64,000 nucleotides of DNA from Haemaphysalis longicornis (GCA_013339765.2 CM023454.1:139231942-139295941), one strand, 5' to 3'. Positions 1-10,577 are shown, counted from the stretch's first letter. Numbers and translations: made by a program. The notes: generated by a model not told the origin, from the sequence alone.

Positions 1-31
1 CAGGTGCTACGGCAGAGCCGATTTTGATGCC

Positions 32-523
32 ATGAATACTCAACTGTCTCATTTCTCCGACCAGTTCTTGAATACTTACCACTCACGCTCCACTGAAGAA
101 AATTGGCTCATTTTTAAAAAAACATTTATCAATGTGACTGAGTCCTGCATTCCGGTCTTAACCATTAAAAACAGTTGCGCAGTGCCTTGGTTCACCCGCG
201 CACTGCGCCACTTAAACAATAAGAAAAAGCGCCTTTTCAGGCAAGCAGATAAAAACAGACACTCGGGTTCTTGGCTGCGCTATAAAGAGTGTGACAAGCA
301 GTACCAATCACTTCTTAAATCTACTCGTCGCAATTTCTACTCTCACGACCTAACATCTATGATAACTAACAACCCTCGGAAATTCTGGCGCGTAATTAAT
401 CCTAAAAGCTACCCTAACATAATAATTGTAGATCATAACGGCCAAACTGTAACGGAATCTGAATGCGCGCAGATACTCAACAACTCATTTTCGTCGGTTT
501 TTACTTGCGAAGAGGTTACTTGA
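32..523 (+). pseudogene. LINE ORF2 fragment: linker between endonuclease and reverse transcriptase (A1)
   Basis: An open frame of 163 codons covers the basic linker that follows the endonuclease in CR1-type ORF2 proteins. It contains the typical FWRVINPKS stretch and the run of polar residues before the RT fingers, and ends at TGA at 521-523. A2 has the same segment at 54662-55150 with a frameshift near 54745. The methionine at 32 is internal to the former ORF2, not a real start. No catalytic residues lie in this part. Confidence is high because of the A2 match. Confidence 0.8.
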
Positions 524-540
524 TTACCGATCACATCTGA

Positions 541-1900
541 TTTCATGGAGGTCACGATGCCTGAAATCGTCATTACTGAGGGGGGAATCTTATCTTTAAT
601 CAATAAACTTAAAATTTCATCAACATGTGATCATATGGGCATTAACAATACACTACTAAAAATACTTCCTTAAGCATTGCTCCAGTACTAGCAGCACTTT
701 TCACTCAGTCATTATCTGAGGGTTCAGTCCCGTATGACTGGCATATATGGAAAATTGCACCCTTCTTCAAATCCGGAGATCGTTCTTCACCACTAAACTA
801 CCGACCCATTTCTCTGACTAGCACCATTTGTAAAATTATCGAGCATATCATACATTCTGAAGTTATTAAGTACCTGGAGGATCATAAAACCATTTTTAAA
901 TTCCAACGCGGTTTCCGCAAAGGTTACTCGTGCGAGACCCAATTGGCCGGATTTTACTAACGATTTATATACTTCAGTAGACTCCGGGTTGCAAGTCGAT
1001 GCAGTGTTCTTAGATTTTTCTAAAGCCTTTGATCGCGTTCTTCACCATAGACTACTCCTCAAGCTATCTAAATTTAACCTACATCCCGACGTTCTGGCTT
1101 GGATTAAAGATTTCCTCACTTCTAGACTTCAGTTTACATTTGTCAACAATCACTCATCTGCCTTTCGCTCATGTAACATCAGGGGTCCCTCAAGGTAGCG
1201 TATTAGGCCCATTACTTTTCTAGTTTAGATTAACGACCTCCCTCGTGTGTATCATCCCGTGTTCGCCTATTTGCAGATGACCTTGTTAATTTACCGTACC
1301 ATTTCTTCTGATTCCGACCGTTGCAGTCTCCAATCTGACCTGGATACTATTAACTCTTGGTGCTTAACATGGTTGATGCCCCTTAATTTATCCAAAACAC
1401 AGCAAATGTCGTTTTCAAGTGGAACCCCCCATTTTTCAACTTCTTATACTATAAGTCAAAATGCAATAGAAGTAACGAACACGTATAAATATCTTGGTCT
1501 TCACTTCAGCAATGGTTTAACATGGCACCACCATATTAACGTTATCCTTGCCTCAGCCAACCGCTCTTTAGGACTACTCAGGCGTAACCTAAAACAAGCC
1601 CCCATCTCATGTAAAAAGACTTGCATATGTCACCCTTATTCGTCCAAAAATAGAATATGCCTCTGCAATCTGGGATGCTCATCAATCATATCTTACAAAT
1701 AACCTCGAGTCATTACAGAACCGTGCTGCTCGCTTCATCTTTTCTGATTATTCTACATTTTCAAGCGTCACAACATTAAAACAGCGAGCTGAACTCTATA
1801 AGTTATGCGTTCGTCGCGCTCATGCTCGTCTGTCCCTTTTCCATAAAATCTACTTATACCCAACACTTCACCCTCACATATAGCAACTCAAACTGACATT
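541..1900 (+). pseudogene. LINE ORF2 reverse transcriptase, frameshifted (A1)
   Basis: RT blocks appear in order but in different frames. Motif A, AVFLDFSKAFDRV, is at about 1000-1040. Motif B, GVPQGSVLGPLLF, is at 1183-1223. The region expected to hold the YADD motif, about 1265-1290, is frameshifted and reads as FAYLQMTLLIYR. The thumb region with NTYKYLGLHFSNGLTWHHH follows at 1477-1540. In an intact element this enzyme copies the LINE RNA at a nicked chromosomal target. At least four frame changes separate the blocks, so no product is expected. Confidence 0.8.
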
Positions 1901-2320
1901 ACTAAATTTCAAGAACTGCTTCGCCAACCGTGATGATTTGAATTGTACTGTTTTTTGATATGCAATATTGTGCACGCATCGCTGTTCTCTTTTTTGCCCT
2001 TCATCGTTTTTCTGTATTCAACTGTACTTAACTAATTCCGTAGAGCAATTTCCTTGTCACCGTCTTGCGCAATCGCAATCCATTTATTCGTTCAAATTAT
2101 TTTTAGCACATTGTATTCCTGCCATATTTTGTAGAATTAAATTTGCTTTTCCTTTTCTTTTTTTCTCGTTCATTTCTATCTTCTTGTTTTGAACCCAGGT
2201 TTTCTTGTTCTTTTCTACTTTTTTCTATTTTGTCTAATACTGCTTGAACATGTGGTTTCAGTGCGTGTATGCCCCCCCCCCTATGTAATACCCTCATTGA
2301 GGGCCTTTAGGGGTAATATG
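1901..2320 (+). other. 3' UTR of CR1-A1 with a terminal hairpin
   Basis: This T-rich non-coding region is shared with A2 (58770-59175). It ends in a small hairpin, CCCTC-ATT-GAGGG at 2291-2303, about 18 bp before the (AAAT)n tail. A2 keeps the same hairpin at 59147-59157. A 3' hairpin next to a short repeat is known to be recognised by the RT in CR1-like LINEs; that role is inferred here from position and conservation. Confidence 0.55.
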
Positions 2321-2348
2321 AAATAAATAAATAAATAAATAAATAAAT
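2321..2348 (+). repeat. (AAAT)n tail of CR1-A1
   Basis: Seven AAAT units end the element. The next base belongs to Gypsy-1. CR1 tails are short tandem repeats rather than poly(A). Confidence 0.9.
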
Positions 2349-2936
2349 CTGTTTCTATTCGGTGGGTGGCTGCGGATGTTTGCCGCAAAACGGAGGAGGA
2401 GGCGCAGTCAAATTGGGTTTAGCCCTTGGCCAGAAGATCCAATAGTGTTTTCTTTTGTTCCGGTGTGAGGTCAGGACTGATAGTATCATCAATGGCAAGC
2501 GATGGTGATTTAAGACTGGCCGAGCATTCTGCAGATGAAATTGACTCAAAGGAATGACGCTCACTGCTACGTCACGCGGAACAAAAGCATTGGTCGCGCC
2601 TTGAGGTATTAAAATAGTCTCCGTCGAAGTATTCTGTGTGACCAAAAGAGCAGTTCCACGAGAAAACCGTATTAGGCAGGGGAGTACAAGAAGACCTCGA
2701 AGAGAGAACTTTCTGGTAGGAGTATTAAACACATCGCCATCGAGAATTTCGGCACAGTGAACGGAGAGCATAGCTTCTTGTCCAGGAGGCAGAGAAAAAT
2801 CGCAGGAGGCGGCCACCAACCGTAGTTCTGGGGAATCAAAAACACTGGCCAGGTCAGTGTCGGTCATACGAAGCAAGGATTCTTCGCATGAGATCACAGC
2901 AGACGCCGATTTGAGAAAGTCCCAACGTAATATCAT
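2349..2936 (-). pseudogene. Gypsy-1 protease end and pre-RT spacer
   Basis: The frame opens with ILRWDFLKSASAVI, the usual end of a tick gypsy protease (ILGMDFL in relatives). About 150 residues of spacer follow. Near 2420 the coding trace shifts frame and contains an in-frame stop, then reads THRIET, which marks the beginning of the RT domain in this family. The trace ends at 2349 where the CR1-A1 tail begins. This fixes the insertion point of A1 to within a few bases. Confidence 0.7.
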
Positions 2937-3751
2937 CTGATGAACACATGAAGGTAGTACTGCGAGCTGATGTGATGCCGAATGCCGGCAATGGTAACAC
3001 GGGCTGTACAGAGTCCGGAAGGTTGGATCATGGCGTTGTTAGCACCACGTAGAGAGGGACCAGGGTAGGGGGTTCGTACTTTACGCAATTTGGAAAACAC
3101 GTCTTCACGAATTATAGAAATACTAGCACTAGTGTCGACAAGAGCTTCCACATCAATTCCTTCAACAACAACAGAGAATGTGTTTGATGGCCGATCAGGG
3201 GGACTTCCAGAAGTCCATCGCAACGCAGTTTCGCACCAAGAAACTGCAGTTTCTAGTTTTCCGTGTGGTAGTTGGCATCCTGGGAGGCCGCACGAGGCGG
3301 CGAGACAGAGCGGCGGTGGGAGGCGGACGGCGAACTTTTCTCGGGAACCGGGGGCTGTGTTGCTGATCCGGGGGTCGTTAGGCGAGGGAAAACGTCTGGC
3401 GTCGTGGAACCGTTGGGAGTAATATTGGTAGGATGGCTGACGGCTGCCTTGTGGGATGGTGGAGTAGGCGAGTCTTTCGTCTTGTTGGCGCCGTCTACAG
3501 AAGCGGGAGACATGCCCCCGGATGCCGCAATAGAAGCAGATGGGTCGCGAAAGATGCCGAGCCGGGTAGCCGTACGCAAACTGCGGAGTAACAGCAGGTG
3601 GCACTGGGTAAGGATGGACATGGCCTGGATGCGAAGGGACAGGCGGTCGACTGACAGGAGCAGAGACAGTTGCCAGAGGGGAACATGCAGGTTCAGGGAG
3701 AGGTTCCGTCAGAACTGGAGCACTGGGAGCAAAAGGCAGTGGATCCACCAA
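2933..3751 (-). pseudogene. Gypsy-1 nucleocapsid zinc knuckle and aspartic protease
   Basis: This is a 272-codon minus-strand frame. A proline-rich stretch (residues 1-60) leads to a CCHC knuckle, C72-X2-C75-X4-H80-X4-C85, which binds RNA. The retropepsin-like domain starts near residue 190. Its active site reads D206-T-S-A instead of D-T-G-A: the glycine codon GGT has become AGT at 3128-3130. That change should impair catalysis. The domain continues into the next frame (2349-2936). The protease of an intact element would mature Gag-Pol. Confidence 0.75.
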
Positions 3752-3790
3752 GGCGGGGTCAGAGAGAGGGTGAAAATCCGTTCTAGGTTC

Positions 3791-4615
3791 TCAGGGAGGC
3801 ATAAGGGATGCCAGTTCCTGCTTGATTAGTTCACGCCGACCCGGTATGGAGGCCTTGCGGCGCGGTTCGGACAAACCGCGCGATTTCTGCAATGCCAGTT
3901 CCTCGCAGATGATCGAATGCATAAAATAGCGCAAATCGGCTTCGTTCGTCGAGGCGCGGCTATCCCACTGGATTGGCTGCCGACGTAGTGACTGAAGGTC
4001 GTCGAGGCGCTGGCACGTCGTGACAATCTGGTTAATGGTGGTTGGGTTTTCTGCAGCCAGCGGGTTAAATGCCAAGGGGGAAATTCCTTTGAGGTAATGG
4101 CGCACTCGGCTTTCATCCGTCATGTCTGCATCCACACGGCGGCATAAGGCGATTACGTCCTCAATGTACGACGTGTAGGACTCACCAGGTCGTTGCACGT
4201 GCTCATCCAATTTCTTCTTGGCGGCTTCGGTACGCATAGATGACGCGCCACTAACTCGGTGCAGCTCCGATGTGAAGCGCTGCCAGTCAGGCAAGTCGCG
4301 TTCATTGTTGTGGTACCATGTCTCTGCTATTAGGTCAAGCTAAAAGCCGACGTGCCTCCGCTTGAGGGAATCGTCCCATCCATTGAAGGAGCTGACTCGC
4401 TCGTAATTATCAAGCCAGTCCTCCACGTCCTCATGGGGAAGCCCAGTAAAAGACCGGGGTTCGCGCTTCCGGCAGGTTATTGTCCAGGCTGGCGCGGATG
4501 AACTCACCGGGGGAGCACCCATGGCGGCATTCACATCGGTGGGGCCACCATGCGTCATAGTGATTTCTTGCGCCTTGCGCCGACCTGAGCGGATCTCCAG
4601 GGGTGTGCCGGGGGT
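3791..4615 (-). pseudogene. Gypsy-1 gag (capsid region), frameshifted
   Basis: Two minus-strand frames carry a Retrotrans_gag-type protein. The N-terminal piece (4340-4558) has RSFTGLPHEDVEDWLDNYER. The capsid piece (3791-4294) has RPGESYTSYIEDVIALCRRV and HYLKGISPLAFN. The first motif is typical of tick gypsy gag, where it begins the capsid fold. A frame break lies between 4294 and 4340. The protein would form the cytoplasmic particle that packages element RNA. The broken frame rules out a normal product. Family assignment is firm; the exact start is not. Confidence 0.75.
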
Positions 4616-4653
4616 CGAGGTACACGGGATCGAAGGAGCTTACCTCCACCACT

Positions 4654-4935
4654 TGTAAGGCGAGCACCAGTAGTCTTGGGGAACGTCTTTATTAGGCGAG
4701 CCTTGTCCTACGTGACAGGGAGCGAGCCCCAGGGAACAACGAAGACGGGCGTTAATGATGATAGACAACTGATGACGATGATGAAGCATGATTGCATGTG
4801 GAAGACAGGCCTCCGGAGTACGAGTCCACTGGCGCATACCCTTCTGCTAGTGCTTCGCCCTAACCGTTTGTGTACAACTAGCGGGGGATTGTCTGGACGC
4901 ACATTCCTCTGGTGTCGGGGCACTAACCAGTGCTT

Positions 4936-4938
<3 letters not shown>
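4654..4938 (-). repeat. 5' LTR of Gypsy-1
   Basis: The 285-bp block is bounded by inverted termini: TGTAAG at its minus-strand start (4938) and CTTACA at its end (4654). It lies directly upstream of gag. Only one LTR is in the window because the 3' half of the element is missing. Boundaries rest on the termini alone, since no second LTR is available for comparison. Confidence 0.65.

Positions 4939-4967
<29 letters not shown>
4939..4967. repeat. (AT)n microsatellite
   Basis: About 14 AT units directly flank the Gypsy-1 LTR. The element may have integrated in or beside this microsatellite. The matching target duplication cannot be checked because the other end is absent. Confidence 0.9.
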
Positions 4968-4970
<3 letters not shown>

Positions 4971-5399
4971 AAGAAATGAGGGGCTCGGTGAGGAAATACT
5001 GAAAGATAGGTCGGCAGTCTACAACGCCAATGGAGGCATAGGGGTGTGCTTAGGCTCTTTTTTTACGACGGTTAATGAAGTTAACTTTTTTTAAATATAC
5101 AGAGGAAAGAAAGAAAGAAAAAAATCGCGCCAATTCACCCTATGAATGAGGTTGGAAAGCACAGCTGTAAACGGCTCCCACAAGGATTACCCATGCTACG
5201 TCACTTTTATTTACTCATGTCGCTCTACAAATTGTTAAACCAGAGATAAGTGAAATGCACTTAACCACACCATTCATAGAGATATTCTTGGTAAGGTTAA
5301 ATTAAATCATGATGCATAAACGGTGGCTGGTTGAGCTGTATTGGTGTATCACATGAGTTGAAACTGTATTTTTATACAATTAAACGAAGCTCACACCCG
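4968..5399. other. No recognisable gene; A-rich sequence
   Basis: This holds low-complexity AAAG-type sequence at 5100-5125 and no motif I recognise. Its right part may be the 3' UTR of the I-1 element, whose end I could not place precisely. Confidence 0.4.
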
Positions 5400-5587
5400 G
5401 TGTTAGACGACCTTACTTCTCCGTCTCAGCGCCGCGGACGGAGGCAACGAGCTTTGCGGCAGAGACGAAGGGGGAGCACGGGGAGGAAGTACTTCTATTC
5501 AGTTTTCTTAACCGCCCAGAGTGCGGCCCAGGAGAGTGGTTCCTTCTTCACTGCAGCCCATATGGAGTCCGCGCCGGCTGTGCCCTG

Positions 5588-5944
5588 TCACCAACTGAAG
5601 CTGGGTAGGCAGACAGGCGCTGGACAGGAGTATCTCCCATTTCTTTTTTGGATAGTTGACGGAAAGACCGGAGGGTGCTCAGGGCTAAGGTCGCACAACC
5701 CGATTATGTGGTGGAGTGTTCCTACTTCTGAGCAAAATATACATTCAGCATCGTAGCGATTCGGGTGCAGTAGGCGAAGACGCTCTAGGTGTGGGACGGA
5801 ACCGGATTGTCTGAGCGGTTGGGTAGTGTGTTGTTCTCTGGAAAGGTCAGCGTAAGGCGAAGGTGGGGTTTGTCCCTGGTGGTGGTAATTCTGGGTTATC
5901 ACCCTAAACGTGACAAGCAGGTGACTCTCCTCGAGCAGCTCCAT
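5588..5944 (-). pseudogene. I-1 ORF2 C-terminal zinc-binding-like region
   Basis: This frame of 118 codons holds FRVITQNYHH, LSREQHTTQPL and HPNRYDAECIFCSEVGTLHH. The CX2C...HH pattern after an HPxRY segment is the usual C-terminal module of tick I-type ORF2 proteins, downstream of RNase H. I-2 has the counterpart CPACGTLTTLPHY at about 18250-18290. Its molecular role is not established. Confidence 0.65.
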
Positions 5945-6320
5945 ACCACGGAATAAAAGCGCAGGCTTGTTGGTGGGCGTATTCCTTGCCCTCCATGCAT
6001 GGAACCGTGAGCGGGTGTCCAGTAGATCTGAATAGAACCGTTTGGGGAGTGGTTTTAGCGCACGAAGTGCCGGTCATGACAAACACGCCGACTGCTCTTT
6101 CCGGTAGGCTTGTTGGGATTCGGTGACTACCTTACGATCCCCTGGTTGAGTGAGAGCCAAGGCGAAGGCTGCCTCTTCTGCTGCCGTCATATCTTCGGTC
6201 TTGACTGAGGCAGAAGCAAGGAGGTTGGTTCTGGAAGTTCTATTTCTATGCAAACGAAGCATCTTTAGTTGTCTCCAAGAGTCCGGGAGTACATCAAGCG
6301 GAGTGACATTCTGTGGGGCC
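5904..6320 (-). pseudogene. I-1 ORF2 RNase H domain, frameshifted
   Basis: The piece AAEEAAFALALTQPGDRKVV is homologous to AEEAAIALAL in I-2 and supplies the second acidic RNase H residue. SD-to-TE drift is visible at the third position (TESQ instead of SDSK). A second frame near 6000-6060 reads IYWTPAHGSMHGGKEYAHQ, the C-terminal RNase H motif. RNase H in I-clade LINEs removes the template RNA after first-strand synthesis. Frame changes and the nearby gap make this a remnant. Confidence 0.65.
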
Positions 6321-6420
6321 NNNNNNNNNNNNNNNNNNNNNNNNNNNNNNNNNNNNNNNNNNNNNNNNNNNNNNNNNNNNNNNNNNNNNNNNNNNNNNNN
6401 NNNNNNNNNNNNNNNNNNNN
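6321..6420. other. Assembly gap of 100 N
   Basis: Exactly 100 N is a conventional placeholder for a gap of unknown length. Distances across it should not be trusted. Confidence 0.98.
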
Positions 6421-7864
6421 ATTTCATTAATGTTCGGAAGTCCTATGAACTGATTTCTTGAATTTTGTCTACCATATCAGATTTTTTCTGCAAGAACCCA
6501 TGTGACTGGTTATAAGACTTTGTGTTCCACAAAAAACCTCGATTGCTTCGCCTTACCAAGGGCGTTTCAACTTCTCTTCAAACCAGCAACGCAAGAAAGC
6601 ACGTCAAAATCAATTCATTACGTGATTCTGTCTTCTTTTGTAAAAACACACCGTTGTTTTGACAAGCACTTCATTATTACGATTGCGGCAAGTACATTTA
6701 GGTCACTGAATAAGCCGGTGTTACTTCAAGGCGGGAGGTTAGGATAGGTTCTGTAGAGAATTTTACACGGCTGTAAGAGAAAGAGGTACGTTAGTAATTT
6801 GTACGCCCTAACATTCACAGCTTTATATCAGTCATTGTACAGCTTTCAAATGTGAGAAGCTTGAGACAACTTTAATGAAAATTCTTTTTTCTCATCAAAA
6901 TGTGTGGCTCATTCGGTGGGAAATAAAGCAAAGAAGCCATTTTATTTCCTATGTTCTCAATCAAGCAAACGAGAAAGTGTGTTGAAATTGCAAGGTTTTA
7001 CAAAAATGAAATACACTAGCTTAAATGCCATCGTTTTCGACAGAGGCATTGCTTTCTGCTGGTGTAGCGTGGTGACGTGCGTTCTTCAGTTAGTAAGTTT
7101 AGGTTTAAAAGAAACTACCGCAGGGGTTACGTCGGTTATTTTTAATAGCAACTAAAATCTAGCCATCGATAAAGCTTTTCTGTTCTAGTAAATATTTTTC
7201 TTCGTCGATGCGTCTCTGTGCCCAAAGAGTTATTCATAAACTGGAACACCTAATTTTTTCGCTAGGAAACTGAAGCCCCATAAAGTAATAATTTTTAGTC
7301 ACAAAAAAGGAATTTGATAGTGACATATGTTTACCCATATTGCAGAAACTTCATTTCTGCATGCATGTTTAGGGATAGTTTTCTCAAATAGAATTTCAAT
7401 TTTCAGAACACAGAACTTTGATTTAAGAACCGGTTTACAATTACCAGGGCTTAAAAAATAAACTGAGAACTCAACAATACTATTCCTTGCCACACATAGT
7501 TCTACATAAAAAAACATGCTTTTTAGGTTTCGAATTCTGTTCTAGATAGCCGACATGACATTTGCATTGTATTTTCCAAATTAACACTCTATCCACAAGC
7601 AAAATGGAGCAGAGGAGCGGTTGCCTAACCGTAAAATCTCATGCCAGCGCAATTTATGCTCAACGGAGACGGAGATGACAGTGTTTTGCGCGTACATGCG
7701 GCCTACCCATAACGTTAGTGTCATCATTTCCAAAACGCGCTCCTACCAATTCTTTTTGTCATAAGCACCTGTATCCCTTAAGAAAATATTACCTTAACCG
7801 CGTGACTACGAAAAATCGTTCTTCGGACGGCATGAACTTTTTAATTCGTCAGTAATGCGCTCAA
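6421..7864. other. AT-rich sequence, nothing recognised
   Basis: I see no transposon motif, repeat array or plausible exon here. Short ORFs on both strands look random and AT-driven. Confidence 0.5.
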
Positions 7865-8169
7865 CCTGAACGGGGCACCTTGAGCAATCTTGGTGACGGT
7901 ATTGGCTACACCGTGGACCGCGATCCCCATAACATAAGTTGTCACCCACCGTGACGATGTGTTTTAAAGTGAAGGGCAGAAACCTCAAACGGTGACAATT
8001 GGCCCGCAGGTCTAGCTCCAGCGGTTGGACTCCCTGTTTTTTTACCAGGCAGGGAGCTCCAGGACCTCTAAGCTAACCGGGTAATGCTGACCGAAGAAAG
8101 TACCCCCGTCCCGTGCTCCTTTTAGATATCATATAGTAACTCATCAAAGCCCCCCAAACCACCGAAGGT
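7865..8169 (+). other. 5' UTR of LINE J1
   Basis: About 300 bp is clearly related to the 5' UTR of J2 (41882-42210) along its whole length, including GATGTGTTTTAA at 7951-7962. A promoter internal to this UTR would be expected for a LINE of this kind; I see no TATA box or other motif that proves it. Confidence 0.65.
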
Positions 8170-9368
8170 TTGTTTCCGCCACTCCCAGCCCTCAGTTTTC
8201 CAAAGCCCGATGACTACCCCCGCTTTTTGGTGTTGGAATCCACTGAACAAGAAAAGCCTCTTGTACCACAGCCCGTGTTTCTGATATCAAAATTTCTGGA
8301 GGGCAATATTTCTGACAAATATAAGGCCAAAAAACAAAGAACTGGAGAAAACCTGTTTGAAGTACACAACCAACAACACGCTAAGGTCCTCCTTGAACAT
8401 ACTCCCATAGACAATCTTGAAATCAGGGTGACACCACACCCGGGCCTGAACCCGAGTCAAGGGGTCATGTCTGAACTAGACCACATGAATGACACAGATG
8501 CTGAACTGCTAAAGGGCCGTAGGAATCATAGCGTGACAGCTGTGAGGCCCATAACTATGAGGAGGGATGACAAAGTAGTTTGCACCGAGCACATTATCCT
8601 TACGTTCGACCGGTCCACACTCCCAAGTACGTAAATACAGGTTTTGTACATTGTAATGTCCAGCCCTACATTCCAAACCCGCACCGATGCTTTAAGTACC
8701 AGAGGTTGGGGCACGGAACCAACTCCTGCCATTGCCGTCTGACCTGCGCAAACTGTCCCCAGCATGATCCCTAATCTGACAATTGCCCGTCCCAAAGCCT
8801 CACCTTCGCCAACTCCCAGGGACCCCACGCCGCCTAATCTCGAAAATGCGAAACGTTTACGCTAAAGAAGGCTGTCATAAATGTGAAGGTTACTGAGAAC
8901 ATCACCTTCCCAGATGCGCGAAAAAGGTTCGCCTCTTTCCACCCTTGGGAGGTACGCCGACGCAGCTTGCTGGGGGGCGGAGCTGCGTCTGGTTTCAGCG
9001 GGGACGCAGTACCGCGAGTAAGACTTGATCCGGCCCCTGCCCCTTACCCGCCCCTACTGTTACCTCAGGCAGCCCAACCCGCCTCTGTACTGCTCGGTCC
9101 GCCACCAACGGCTCTGATGGCAACCACGTCCGCTGGGGATGCCACTGCATCCGCTGCTTCCTCTTCACCTGCCCAAAGCACATCCGAGGCCACGGAGGAA
9201 ATGAAAACGGAGGCACCTGCGGCAGGTCCCACCCCCACCTCACCGCCTGTGAAACCCGGGTCCCTCCTGAAGCACGCGGCGGTTGCGGCTCGACCGATCG
9301 GCACCGGAAAGGGCGCCAAGTCTGGTGGGTGGGGTCCGCTGGGTGACCCTTCGAAATCTGATAATTAG
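8170..9368 (+). pseudogene. J1 ORF1 (Gag-like RNA-binding protein), frameshifted
   Basis: The first frame (8170-8634) has the FPRFLV-like N-terminus (YPRFLVLEST) and the GENLFEVHN stretch typical of ORF1 in this superfamily. Shifted frames follow: the knuckle RCFKYQRLGHGTNSC at about 8685-8729, then LTCANCP, then a proline/alanine-rich C-terminus (8883-9368) ending GKGAKSGGWGPLGDPSKSDN. The first knuckle has Tyr (TAC, 8697-8699) where Cys is expected. J2 has the same change. ORF1 would coat the LINE RNA. Frames are broken in at least two places. Confidence 0.75.
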
Positions 9369-9520
9369 ATGAATATAGGAATTTTCCTGTCTGCTTCGCA
9401 GCGGAAAGAGCGGGTCCCTGCCATCGGAACCGCCAGAGAAGGTGTAATGAACCCTGCCAAATTCAAGCCCCGAAAGACCTTACGTAAATAGTCAAACTCC
9501 AGTAGCTGTAACACATCATA

Positions 9521-10534
9521 ATGGGAAGAGAAAATATTGTTCAATGGAACTGCAAAAGCCTTGATAATAATCTTGACGATGTATACGACATCCAGCTTGC
9601 TAAGTAGTCAAGTGTAATGTGTGTACAGGAAACACATTTGAATTCTAATCACAAAAATTTCTTGAATAGTTACATGGTGTTCAGAAAGGACAGGTATGGC
9701 CTCACACACTCTTCTGGCAGTGTGGCCATAATCGCCCAGAAATCCTTAGCATACGCTGTCACTCTAAACACTGCCCTTGAGGCTGTAGCTATTAGAACAA
9801 TAATATTTAAAAGGTTCATAACGGTATGCTCTATATACATTCCTCCTGATCTTGCACTTTCGAGCGCTGACTTCGAGGCGCTAGTTGACTAGCTGCCCGA
9901 ACCATACATCCTAACAGGCGACCTTAATGCACACAATTATCTATGGAACTGTTCTCGCAAGGATGCTGGAGGTCGCCTGATCGAGAAGTTGTTAACGTCC
10001 TGTGGAGCATGCCTTTTCTATAAAAAACCGCCTACATACCTTAACTTAGGACACAACACATACGCATATATTGAATTGGCTATGGGTTCTTCAATTCTCT
10101 TTCCAGGTCTTGAGTGGGGTGTGGGCATGGACCCATATAATAGAGACCACTTCCCCGCTTTACTAGCAAATATAGGTAAAGGACCACGCAGTCCATCTAC
10201 CCAAAACAGGGTCATAGAAGCACGAGATAACTGGAACACATTTACAGAGACATCCAAACTACACTACACAACTATAACACACCTTCACGTAAATGAAGCC
10301 GCTCAACTCTTCACGGCACACATCCTCGATGCCGCAGAAAAGTTCGTTGCCCACTCCTGTGGTGCCCCGCGTCACCAGAGGAGGGCGTGGTGGAAATAGT
10401 TCTGCAGGCGGGCGCGAGAGGCCCAGAACGAGGTGAGGGGTGTCCTCTGTCCGTACCCCACGTCGGAAAACCTGTTATGGTTCAAAATGGCAAAGGCGAT
10501 GGGAAAATGCGTGCGCCGCGATGCAAAACCAGAG
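9521..10534 (+). pseudogene. J1 ORF2 endonuclease and linker, interrupted
   Basis: APE-type endonuclease blocks appear in order: IVQWNCKSL at about 9537-9563, CVQETHL at about 9620-9640, SVAIIAQK, IYIPPD at about 9835-9850, GDLNAHNYLW at about 9918-9948 and DPYNRDHFPA at about 10130-10160. The usual SSAIDL block is changed to YAYIEL. Stops occur at about 9606 and 9890. A linker follows with RRAWWK and, in another frame, NEVRGVLCPYPTSENLLWF. The domain would nick target DNA. RTE-1 interrupts the linker at 10549. Confidence 0.75.
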
Positions 10535-10548
10535 AGTTGGTGGTCATT
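10535..10548. repeat. Left target-site duplication of RTE-1
   Basis: AGTTGGTGGTCATT here matches AGTTGGTGGTTATT at 12512-12525 with one mismatch. The two copies bracket RTE-1 exactly and sit inside the J1 linker. Confidence 0.85.
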
Positions 10549-10577
10549 AATCATCATCATCAGCAGCAGCAGCCTAT

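Larger units (their letters stand above)
1..2348 (+). mobile_element. CR1-clade non-LTR retrotransposon, copy A1 (5' end beyond the window)
   Basis: This is the 3' two thirds of a LINE: ORF2 linker, reverse transcriptase, 3' UTR and an (AAAT)n tail. The window opens inside ORF2. A second copy of the same family, A2 at 54113-59191, aligns from base 1 of the window (compare 54631), so the endonuclease of A1 should lie just upstream. Frameshifts and stops break ORF2, so A1 is dead. Compared with A2 it lacks roughly 140 bp near 1855-1880. The tail abuts minus-strand Gypsy-1 at 2349, so A1 inserted into that element. The CR1 assignment comes from the RT motifs and the short repeat tail; a related clade is possible. 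Confidence 0.85.
2349..4938 (-). mobile_element. Ty3/gypsy LTR retrotransposon, Gypsy-1 (5' LTR, gag, protease; cut before RT)
   Basis: Read on the minus strand, the order is a 285-bp LTR (4938 to 4654), gag, a zinc knuckle, an aspartic protease and the spacer before reverse transcriptase. The reading stops at 2349, just where the RT would begin (HRIET). CR1-A1 is inserted there, so the rest of pol probably lies beyond the left edge of the window. Frames change several times. A TGG triplet two bases downstream of the LTR sits where a tRNA primer site would start, but I could not name the tRNA. Confidence 0.85.
5400..6320 (-). mobile_element. I-clade LINE, 3' end (I-1), minus strand, entering an assembly gap
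   Basis: Coming out of the N gap on the minus strand, the sequence carries the RNase H domain and C-terminal region of an I-superfamily ORF2. The same segments appear in I-2 (17700-18520). The element's RT and upstream parts would lie in or beyond the gap. The right limit is the gap; the left limit at 5400 is approximate. Confidence 0.7.

Noticed and set aside
3090..3829. Plus-strand frames opposite the Gypsy-1 protease (up to 185 codons)
   Set aside because: They are antisense shadows of a GC-rich coding region.
7806..7988. 60-codon minus frame similar to 41880-42005
   Set aside because: The similarity exists because both are antisense to the J-family 5' UTR, not because they encode a protein.
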